Shown here one piece after another: positions 1-7,733 of a stretch of 64,000 bases of DNA (positions are counted from its first letter, which is position 1; every line of letters starts with the position of its first letter). Made by a program: the position numbers and the translations under genes. The notes under the pieces were generated by a model that was not told the origin of the DNA, searched no databases, and saw nothing but the letters and a program-made list of their open reading frames with translations. Source of the DNA: Bombyx mori (taxonomy: Eukaryota; Arthropoda; Insecta; Lepidoptera; Bombycidae); contig NC_085108.1 of the NCBI RefSeq assembly GCF_030269925.1, positions 4,092,001-4,156,000 of the forward strand, written 5' to 3'.

Positions 1-1420
1 TCGCACTTCCAATAACACATACACACGAACGAGAAGAAAACAAAATTAAATAGTACTACAATATAGTTTCATATATTTTTTTGTGTAAAAGATTACATCA
101 AACTTCAAATTACCACAAACGGAACGATAGATGGCGTTGTTCTAAAAAAACCAAGACAATTTGAAAATATCAGCAAATTGCTCGGAATTTTGCATCGACA
201 TGATAACTACATTTCAAGAAAATAAAATATGGGAATACTTCACAGCTAAGCATTGATTTGAAGCTTTGGACTCACAGCCCCAATGTGGTTAGTTTCTTCT
301 CTCTCTACCTTAAGTTTTATTAAAAAGAAAGTATAATATTGCATTGGATTCCAGATCATTCTTAGTCAAAGTTTATATTCGAATTTAATTTTTATAAGCT
401 GTCAATTGTCATCTTTTACCCGATCCAGTTTTTAAGCCTCTATCCATGCCATCTGTTGACAAAAAAGAAAAACTGCATGTGCCTCAACAAAAAAAAGGTG
501 GTGAAACTAAAATACATAGAAAGCTCTCGAAAGTAACAAAGTTAGCATCAACGAACTTCGAAGTGATTAAATTAACCCATTAATTTATTATTAACTCCAA
601 CAACATGAAAAAAACATAACTAAACGTATAAACACTTGCGTTTGATCCCAGCTGATCTGCGAAAAAGTTTGAGAATCGCTGTGAACTACGAACTTTACTT
701 TAGAGAAACTTTTAGTAATAAGTAAACGAATTTATTTTTAATTTATCAATGAATTTAGTTCTCAATTTGAAAGGGACAGATGTCTAGTTGATTTTGACGT
801 CAACGTTTTGCAAAGAGAAACAAGAGATGGCGCTAGTATCATCAAGAATAAAAACTTAAGCAAGAACTCTGTGCTTTTAAGCTTACATTTAAAAACACTA
901 AGAAACACAATTAATTAAATTAGAAATCTGTTTGTTTAACTTTCTTTAATTCTTAATATTTTTTATATTATTAAAGGTCCGTTTTCTATTCCAATTATTA
1001 CAACACAATGTTCCCTTTCATCTTAAAAGTTAGTATATAAAAAAATTAAGAATTGTCAAGCACAATCCGTCCTTAATTTATTTTAGTTAAATAATAATTT
1101 GTACATAGACGTCATTATTTATAATAAATAAGAGAATGCATTTATTAAATATATTTATGATCTAGCCATAGATTCATTAAGGATTCTTCTCAATGATAAT
1201 AAATATATTTTTTTTATCAAAATGAAGTTTCATTTGAATATTTATATGGTTTTTGTCACTTTTAACCACAACGTTATTGAAAAACAAAATATCTTTTTTT
1301 TTTCTTTTTTAACTAATACAATCCAAAAATCTTTATATTACAGAATAATGACTGATTAAAAACATTTCAAATAATATATACAACTAAGTTTATTCATTCG
1401 TTCGTTAGTCATTCATTCGT
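1..1420. other. AT-rich gene-free stretch
   Basis: No open frame of note, no splice-flanked coding segment and no recognised repeat was found here. The sequence is AT-rich with short homopolymer runs. Copies of a short AGATGGCG-type word occur near 129 and 825, also seen upstream of the U6 genes. Confidence 0.5.
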
Positions 1421-1559
1421 TACTTGAGACCTTAGAACTTATATCTCAAGGTGGGTGGCGCATTTACGTTGTGGATGTCTATGGGCTCCAGTAACCACTT
1501 AACACCAGATGGGCTGTGAGCTCGTTCACTCATCTAAGCAATAAAAAAAAAAAAAAAAA
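1421..1559 (+). mobile_element. BMC1-like retroposon 3' end (truncated)
   Basis: This is the 3' part of the most abundant repeat in the window. It starts within the CTTGAGACCTTAGAAC block, passes the GGGCTCCAGTAACCACTTAACACCAG block and ends in CATCTAAGCAATAAAA plus poly(A). It lacks the upstream CTGGTGGTAGGACC block, so it is 5'-truncated. The family name is from memory. Confidence 0.8.
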
Positions 1560-1689
1560 CATGAAGATCATACAATGTACATAATACAAATTGTATTTGT
1601 ATTTAATCGTATATAAGTCTATCTTATATTGTATTTATTTTTCACATGTGTATATAAGTATATATTTTTATGTAAGTTTATTAAGATAT

Positions 1690-1850
1690 AGCACCGTCCA
1701 TGCTAGCTTGCTTATTCCTCTCCCTGCAAGGTTGCCTGGAAGAGATCGCTTTCAGCGATAAGGCCGCCAATTTATGTCACCGTCTATTATTTGTTTTATA
1801 TGTTTACTCTGTACATGTGGTGTTAAATAAAGAGTTATATTATTATTATT
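1690..1850 (+). mobile_element. LINE 3'-end fragment
   Basis: The block GAAGAGATCGCTTTCAGCGATAAGGCCGCC, followed by a pyrimidine-rich tail and AATAAAGAG with a TTA-type repeat, resembles the 3' end of lepidopteran non-LTR elements of the Jockey/CR1 kind. No coding sequence remains. The class is inferred from memory of similar tails. Confidence 0.45.
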
Positions 1851-2254
1851 TATTTATATTTATTTAAAATCTTATTAATTACATAATATTTTTTAAAAAA
1901 GATATTAAAAATACAATTTTTAAAAAACACTATATAAAAATAGATTGCCGCTGATGGCGGTGTCTACGACACAAGCCACCAGTGGTTAGGACTCCAGAGT
2001 GAGAAACCTCCTCACAATGCGTGCAGTATCGAGGATAACTGCTTTCTGTATTAGGCCCTTAACCCAGCTGGATAACGAAAGTTTCTTATGATGTTGATCG
2101 AAACTTTTCGCTTTATAATATACTTATATAATAATATACTTAATATACTTTATATTATTATAATATACAATACATACTTACAAAATTAAAATTGATGGAG
2201 AATTTGTGTATTTTGTTTATAGATGGCGCTGTTCGTAAGCATTTTACATTACAA

Positions 2255-2568
2255 CTAGCTTTGGCCCGCGACTCCGTCCGCGTGGAATAGTTACTTTGGA
2301 GTAACGCTAAATTTTACCCCCCACTTCATTTACGAAGAAAGAAAAAAAAATATTTTTGAATTATAGAATGTTAAGGAGCTATTTAAGCCCCTATTTTGAA
2401 ACATTCATTATTGGTGCTCCGCTTGTATTGGCCTTACCGTGATGTTATATAGCCTTCCTCATTAAATGGGCTATCTAATAATGAAAGAATTTTTCAAATC
2501 GGACCAGTAGTTCCTGAGATTAGCGCGTTCAAACAAACTCTTCAGCTTAGCTATAATATTAGTATAGA
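2255..2568 (-). mobile_element. Non-autonomous Helitron
   Basis: Read on the minus strand, the element begins with TCTATACTAATATTATAGC and ends in AAAGCTAG. It is flanked by A on the 5' side and T on the 3' side. A TC start, a CTRR end and insertion between A and T are hallmarks of Helitrons. It lies directly next to the outer edge of the left U6 duplication. No replicase or helicase sequence is present. Confidence 0.65.
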
Positions 2569-2857
2569 TCAACTTCGAAGCCAAAAGGACTGCGTAGAGT
2601 TCAAATGTCTTAGTGTCCAATTGTTAAAATTTCATTAAACTATTTCGAATAAGCCAAATAACAATATACAGTGGGTACAATATCCGTATCTAGGCATTGC
2701 CTTAACAATAACATATTGTTTAAGAGTTAAAAAAAAAAAAAAATGTACTCCAGTTGTACATAGATGGCGCTGTTCGCAAAGTAACAAAATGCCTATACGA
2801 ATGTATGAAATTGTTTGAAAACCTAAATCGCGCTTTTGATAGTTTCAAAATTTTTAC

Positions 2858-2864
2858 TATATAT
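2858..2864 (+). promoter_or_regulatory. U6 TATA box (left copy)
   Basis: TATATAT lies at about -30 to -24 from the U6 5' end, the spacing expected of an RNA polymerase III type 3 snRNA promoter. The conserved block further upstream (about 2825-2850, TCGCGCTTTTGATAG) is shared with the other U6 copy and is a candidate for the proximal sequence element. The PSE role is inferred. Confidence 0.7.
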
Positions 2865-2887
2865 CCAAAATAAAAAGATTATCAAGT

Positions 2888-2904
2888 GTACTTGCTTCGG
2901 CAGT

Positions 2905-2944
<40 letters not shown>

Positions 2945-2994
2945 GGCCCCTGCGCAAGGATGACACGCAAAATCGTGAAGCGTTCCACATTTTT
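2888..2994 (+). ncRNA. U6: U6 spliceosomal snRNA (copy 1)
   Basis: This is a full-length 107-nt U6 snRNA, the catalytic RNA of the major spliceosome that pairs with U4 and U2. It shows the 5' stem-loop, the ACAGAGA box (GATACAGAGAAGATTAGC), the AGC region and the intramolecular stem-loop (CCTGCGCAAGGATGACACGC), and ends CGTTCCACATTTTTT, a pol III terminator. The 5' stem reads GTACTTGC..GCAGTAC rather than the GTTC..GAAC I recall in many animals; both sides have changed together, so pairing is kept. A TATA box sits at about -30. It is identical to the opposite-strand copy at 6578-6684. An intact promoter and terminator suggest an active gene. Confidence 0.96.
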
Positions 2995-3045
2995 TGAACA
3001 TTTTAGTTTCGGACAACCCTTAGGGCGTTATGATTCACCAACCTT

Positions 3046-3455
3046 AATAAAGCTCTTTGAGTCTATATCAACGCTTGAAAGGCAAACGTGACTAAGCGAC
3101 AATGCGTGAACTTTAAAGTAGACTAATTTAAAGTTGAAATATCTGAAAACAAAATTTATTTTAACGAATCTAGCTGTAGTAGAATCTAGCTAGTAGCTGT
3201 AGGATTGAAATGATTTTAATAGACCTAGAAATATATATTTTTTGCACATCGAATATGGTTATTGCCTATTATTTATGTGCAAAGCAGTTATTGTCGCTTA
3301 GTCATGTTTGCCTTTCAAGCGTCGATATCATCTACATTTTATTACATGAGCAGGGTTTGTTATAAGGCAACATTAAAAGAAATGAACGGGTGTGGTTGAA
3401 AATTGACGTGACTGCGTGATCATCTTGTTAATTGCAAACGGTAAATAGTTTCCCT
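3046..3455. other. Unassigned spacer downstream of U6
   Basis: No coding potential is visible. The words CGACGCTTGAAAGGCAAACGTGACTAAGCGAC (about 3070) and GTCGCTTAGTCATG..GCCTTTCAAGCGTCG (about 3293-3325) form an inverted repeat about 230 bp apart, which suggests a small MITE-like or hairpin element. I cannot name it. Confidence 0.5.
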
Positions 3456-3459
3456 GAGC

Positions 3460-4000
3460 ACGTCACTTCGGGTCCTCCCGCTCCATTGCTGAGGACGATT
3501 AGGTATATCAAGCACCGGTCACCGTTCTCGTCGAATCGCCAAAAGCGACGATGAATTCACTGAGTAAATTAACTCAGACAGCCCGCTGAGTTTCTCGCCG
3601 GATCTCCTCAGTGGGTCGCGATTACTGGTGGTAGGACCTCTTGTGAGTCCGCGCGGGTGGGTACCACCACCCTGCCTATTTCTGCCGTGAAGCAGTAATG
3701 TGTTACGGTTTGAAGGGTGGGGCAGCCGTTGTAACTATACTTGAGACCTTAGAACTTGTATCTCAAGGTGGGTAGCGCATTTACGTTGTGGATGTCTATG
3801 GGCTCCAGTAACCACTTAACGCCAGGTGGGCTGTGAGCTCGTCCACCCATCTAAGCAATAAATAAATAAAAAAGATTCCGATCCGGTGGTAGGATTTAGC
3901 GAAGCACTGCTCTTGCTAAGGCCAGTGTTAGCAAATTCGTCAGACTGAGCCCTGTCAACTAATCTACGCCCCTCGAGGTTACTAGCATAGGTAGGAAAAA
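3460..4000 (+). mobile_element. Bm1-type SINE split by a BMC1-like insertion
   Basis: The 5' part (3460-3625) carries the CACCGGTCACCGTTCTCGTCG head and the GAGTTTCTCGCCGGAT block; the 3' part (3873-4000) resumes at GATTCCGATCCGGTGG and ends in TAGCATAGGTAGGAAAAA. The gap is filled by a BMC1-like copy. The sequence GATT borders both sides of the insert, consistent with a short target duplication. The order of insertion is therefore readable: the SINE landed first. Confidence 0.8.
3626..3872 (+). mobile_element. BMC1-like copy inside a Bm1 SINE
   Basis: It runs from ACTGGTGGTAGGACCTCTTG to CATCTAAGCAATAAATAAATAAA and is complete for the common 240-bp tail, without the tRNA-like head. It interrupts the Bm1 SINE described for 3460-4000. 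Confidence 0.85.
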
Positions 4001-4074
4001 AAAATATTGTTATAAGACCAACATGTTCACCTTATGAGAATACAATAATTTATTACTCTGGTTCAATATTGTTT

Positions 4075-4247
4075 TTTTTTTTTTTGTCGTATATTCAGAC
4101 GGTTGATGATGGTGAGTGGTTACCGTCTGCCAAAGCCAAGCCGGTACCTACTTTTAAGTACTCCCGCAAGCCTTGTTTGAAGAAGGACATGTCATAGCGC
4201 TCGGGAAACACCGTGGAGGGGAGCTCATTCCATAGCCGGATGGTAGG
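4075..4247 (-). mobile_element. LINE 3' end (Jockey/CR1-like), 5'-truncated
   Basis: On the minus strand this matches the 3' end of the LINE copy at 51500-51845: a CTATGGAATGAGCTCCCCTC block encoding the WNELPS-type C-terminus of the reverse transcriptase ORF, then a short UTR with ACCATCATCAACC and an A-tail. It is severely truncated. Confidence 0.7.
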
Positions 4248-4248
4248 T

Positions 4249-4490
4249 ATTTTTATTGCTTAGATGGGTGGACGAGCTCACAGCCCACCTGGTGTTAAGT
4301 GGTTGTTGGAGCCCATAGACATCTACAACGTAAATGCGCCACCCACCTTGAGATATAAGTTCTAAGGTCTCAAGTCTAGTTACAACGGCTGCCTCGCCCT
4401 TCAAACCGGAACGCATTACTGCTTCACGGCAGAAGTAGGCAGGGTGGTGGTACCTACCCGCGCGGACTCACAAGAGGTCCTACCACCAGG
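4249..4490 (-). mobile_element. BMC1-like copy
   Basis: This minus-strand copy starts (on +) with TTTTTATTGCTTAGATGGGTGG and ends with CTACCACCAG. The body matches the family closely. It abuts the truncated LINE 3' end on its left. Confidence 0.85.
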
Positions 4491-4687
4491 AAAGTTAGCA
4501 ACGTCGTCAGGTTAGAGCTCACCTATTAGTTCAGTTACGCTGGCATAACGTTGTCTTTTTGTTATATTAATTTAAGTTTATATTCTGAGAGTGTTTTTGT
4601 TACGTATAGGTTTAAAAGCTTTTGGTCCAGGAGCCAAGTACAATTTCGGTCAATTATTTTATCTCGAGCGAAACTTCGTAAAATGCA

Positions 4688-6071
4688 TTAGGGACCTATA
4701 CTATGAATACTCGCGACCGTCAGCTGCGACTCCGTGGGTGGGGCGGCGGTGGCAGCCTCCCATGCATGGAGAAAAAAAAAGTTTTTTCAGTCATTTCCTC
4801 CCATTTGAAATTTTGTCAGATTATAGTTAACCTAGTATTTTGAAGGAAAAAAAGTCAGCTGGCCATAGCATGATGGATTATACGTCAGCTGGCTGCTTGA
4901 ACATGAAAAAAAAATTATATTTTTAATGATTTCCTCTCAACTAAAAATTTACCTGGTGATCGTTTATATTCTACTATGAATGAAAATTAATGTCAGCTTG
5001 CTGTATCTCAGTGGAAAGTTTGTCAGCTGGTACCTTGAAAGGTGTAACGCAGCAGCATATTATTATATCACCTACTGAATCTTATCAGCTGACGGCTTTT
5101 TCCTTGACTTACAGCTAGCTGATTTCTTTCATTATTTACTAGAGTATGTATGAAAATGATTGATTTTTATTGTTATTTTTGAGCAACTCATGAAAATAAA
5201 AGTAAATTAATTAAAAAAATATGCTATATAAATTATGCTGCTGCGTTACACCTTTCAAGGTACCAGCTGACAAACTTTCCACTGAGATACAGCAAGCTGA
5301 CATTAATTTTCATTCATAGTAGAATATAAACGATCACCAGGTAAATTTTTAGTTGAGAGGAAATCATTGAAAATATATTTTCTTTTCATGTTCAAGCAGC
5401 CAGCTGACGTATAACCATCATGTTATGGCCAGCTGATTTTTTGGAGTTTACTCCTTAAGAATCGATTTACATATATAGGCCCGGGGTATGAAAATTATGG
5501 GGACCAAAATCGTACTAGAGAGTATAGCATGTCACACGAAATGCGTTATGCGCCTGATTGGCTCCTGATTGGCGCGCGCACGCATCACCTGATTGGCTCC
5601 TGATTGGCGCGCGCACGCATCACCTGATTCTTGCGCGCAGGTCCGCACTCAGGTAGCCGTGGCAGGATGATGCCACAGATTTTTTAACGTCAAAGAATTT
5701 AATAAGTATTTATTAACAGTTAATAAATTATTTATGAAATGCAATTTAACAAATGTATAATTAATAGAATAAAAATCTACCGTGCATAATCTAAGTATCA
5801 TCAAAAATGCATTCATTTATACCCGTATTCCCTTATCTATTTATTTATTTTATAATCGTTCTTGAGGAGTAAACTCCAGTCGTGCGTCGGAGCGGACACA
5901 CACACTTTTTTTTTTCCTTCAAAATACTAGGTTATCTATAATCTGACAAAATTTCAAATGGGAGGAAATGACTGAAAAAACTTTTTTTTTCTCCATGCAT
6001 GGGAGGCTGCCACCGCCGCCCCACCCACGGAGTCGCAGCTGACGGTCGCGAGTATTCATAGTATAAGTCCC
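4688..6071. mobile_element. Foldback element with repeated CAGCTG motifs
   Basis: Two long arms, 4688-5062 and 5232-6071, are reverse complements, separated by a roughly 170-bp centre. The outer ends are TTAGGGACCTATACTATG and its complement, flanked by TGCA on both sides, a possible 4-bp target duplication. CAGCTG-type words, often as GTCAGCTGGC, recur at about a dozen places in mirror positions (near 4717, 4851, 4882, 5020, 5086, 5262, 5396, 5428, 6031). The right arm is interrupted by a second element (5443-5877). No transposase is present, so it would be non-autonomous. I do not recognise the family. Confidence 0.75.
5443..5877. mobile_element. MITE-like insert in the foldback arm
   Basis: The insert has terminal inverted repeats: GGAGTTTACTCCTTAAGAAT at the left and the near-complement TTCTTGAGGAGTAAACTCC at the right. 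The outermost 12 bp are almost self-palindromic. It holds a two-copy direct repeat of about 38 bp (5550-5628) with CTGATTGGCTCCTGATTGG and GCGCGCGCACGCATCAC. There is no coding capacity. Its absence from the left arm shows it arrived after the foldback formed. Confidence 0.6.
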
Positions 6072-6079
6072 TAATGCAT

Positions 6080-6290
6080 TTCTCAACTCTCAGACACAGC
6101 CCACTGAGTTTCTCGCCGGATCTTCTCAGTGGGTCGCGTTTCCGTTCCGGTGGTAGATTCTGCGAAGCACGACTCTTGCTAGGGTTCGTGTTAGCATCGT
6201 CGTCAGGTTTGAGCCCCGTGAGCTCACCTACTAGTTAAGGTTCCGCTGGAATAGTCTCTCTAGGCTACCAGATTAGGTAGGAAAAAAAAA
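6080..6290 (+). mobile_element. Bm1-type SINE
   Basis: The copy begins in the CACAGCCCACTGAGTTTCTC block and has the GGTGGTAGATTCTGCGAAGC and GTGAGCTCACCTACTAGTTA blocks, ending in TAGGTAGGAAAAAAAAA. The 5' head is missing. Confidence 0.85.
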
Positions 6291-6577
6291 GCAATTCACG
6301 AATTTTCGGTTGGGAGGGACTTGGTCATGAAAATCTGTCACTGGCTCCCGGGCTATTATTTTTTACTTTTCATTAAAAACATTTTTTTTTCACACCCACT
6401 TGCAAACTAAGCAATCTGTGTGAAACTCGCCACAGCGCTAAGGCTACCAGCATAGGGAGAAAAAAAAGTTCTAAATCAAACCATTAGGGATGGATAATAT
6501 ATTATAATATAAAGAAGAAACATTCATTGAGGTTGGTGAATCAACGCCCTAAGGGTTGTCCGAAACTAAAATGTTCA

Positions 6578-6627
6578 AAAAATGTGGAACGCTTCACGAT
6601 TTTGCGTGTCATCCTTGCGCAGGGGCC

Positions 6628-6667
<40 letters not shown>

Positions 6668-6684
6668 ACTGCCGAAGCAAGTAC
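6578..6684 (-). ncRNA. U6: U6 spliceosomal snRNA (copy 2)
   Basis: This copy is identical in sequence to the U6 gene at 2888-2994 but lies on the opposite strand. It has all of the same parts: the compensated 5' stem, ACAGAGA box, internal stem-loop and terminal T-run (A-run at 6577-6582 on +). Identity of the RNA alongside divergent flanks implies purifying selection or gene conversion between the arms. The two genes converge, with their 3' ends facing each other across the foldback region. Expression is likely, because its promoter is also intact. Confidence 0.96.
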
Positions 6685-6707
6685 ACTTGGTTCGTTTTTT
6701 ATTTTGT

Positions 6708-6714
6708 ATATATA
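6708..6714 (-). promoter_or_regulatory. U6 TATA box (right copy)
   Basis: The TATA element lies 24-30 nt upstream of the copy 2 start, exactly the spacing of the left copy. The candidate PSE block upstream is also conserved. Confidence 0.7.
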
Positions 6715-7061
6715 GTAAAAATTTTGAAACTATCAAAAGCGCGATTTAGGTTTTTAAGCAATTTCATACATTCGTATAGGCATTTTGTTACTTTGCGAAC
6801 AGCGCCATCTATGTACACCAACAGTACATTTTTTTTAACGCTTAAATAATATCTTATTGTTATGGCAACGCCTGGATACGGAGATTGTGCTTCCTCTATA
6901 TTGTTTTTTGGCTTATTCGAAATAAATACAACATAGTTTAATGAAATGTTAACAATTGGACACCAAGACGTTCCTCTAAAATACCTCTGAACTCTAACAC
7001 AGACCTTTTTAACTTCGAAGTTGATTAGACTTTTAAAAACGTGTTCAAATGACGAACCCAC

Positions 7062-7235
7062 AGTAGCGCTTCTTCTCGGTGGGTCGCGTTTACGATCCGG
7101 TGGTAGATTCTGCTGAGCACTGCTCTTGCTAGGGCCAGTGTTAGCAACACCTCCGATTTGAGCCCCGTGAGCTCACCTACACGCTAAGGTAACGCTAATA
7201 TAACGTCTCAAGGCTATCAGCATAGGCGGGAAAAA
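7062..7235 (+). mobile_element. Bm1-type SINE
   Basis: It begins in the TTCTTCTCGGTGGGTCGCG block and ends in CAGCATAGGCGGGAAAAAAA. It is 5'-truncated and sits just outside the right U6 arm. Confidence 0.8.
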
Positions 7236-7299
7236 AAGTAGAGCAGATAATCTGCATGCGACCATGGACGACTTAAGTTAAGCATTCTGGCGTAGACTA

Positions 7300-7676
7300 A
7301 ATATAGCAGGTTAAATGATAGACATTAAAACTTTAGGTTTAATTGATTTTCATATACATAGCTCATTCAAACATAATATTACGTTTGATAGAATTGATAG
7401 CATGACTTCAAATAGTGATAATTTAAAATATGAAACACGTTAATAAAAAGTAAATTAATAAACCAAAATACCTAGCAACACTTGTCAGTGACATCAATTT
7501 TTGGTTACGATTCGTCTTACGCAAATTAATTATTGATTATATTTTATTATTCTTTTTCTTCATTTGTAATATTTAATCTAAACATAATCTTTAAAATTCT
7601 ATTGTATTTTAAATAAAAAAATCCAACAATAAAAAAAAAAGTTAAATTTAAAGTCTGCAGTTATAGTGTAGGGAAC
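7300..7676 (+). repeat. Direct repeat copy A flanking PSMB4
   Basis: From ACATTAAAACTTTAGG to GCAGTTATAGTGTAGGGAAC, this segment is repeated in the same orientation at 11272-11642 with moderate divergence. Copy A lies next to the PSMB4 3' end and copy B beyond its 5' end. No coding potential is visible. Confidence 0.75.
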
Positions 7677-7711
7677 ATGTCTGCAATAATAAAAAAAGAA
7701 TTTAAAAAACA

Positions 7712-7722
7712 TTTATTTTATT
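7712..7722 (-). terminator. PSMB4 polyadenylation signals
   Basis: Two overlapping AATAAA hexamers lie on the minus strand about 12-22 nt past the PSMB4 stop codon, implying a very short 3' UTR. Confidence 0.6.
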
Positions 7723-7733
7723 TAAAAACAAAA

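Larger units (their letters stand above)
2571..3045 (+). repeat. Left arm of the U6 inverted duplication
   Basis: This roughly 475-bp block, from the AACTTCGAAG word through the U6 gene to ATTCACCAACCT, is repeated in reverse complement at 6535-7030. The U6 genes are identical; the flanks have diverged by scattered substitutions and small indels. The copies lie about 3.5 kb apart, so the locus is a large imperfect palindrome. Confidence 0.85.
6535..7030 (-). repeat. Right arm of the U6 inverted duplication
   Basis: This is the reverse complement of 2571-3045, including the U6 gene, the TATA box, the upstream ATAGATGGCGCTGTTCGC word and the GTGTCCAATTGTTAA block. The flanks differ by substitutions and by a short insertion (TTGTATTTA near 6925). 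Confidence 0.85.

Noticed and set aside
4591..4830. 79-codon frame in the foldback arm
   Set aside because: It starts at a non-ATG codon and runs through the arm of an inverted repeat; the mirrored arm does not keep the frame.
5541..5640. CRISPR-like direct repeats
   Set aside because: Only two adjacent 38-bp copies without spacers, inside a MITE in a eukaryotic genome.
6664..7061. Open frames over U6 copy 2 and its promoter
   Set aside because: They are chance frames across a noncoding RNA gene and its flank.
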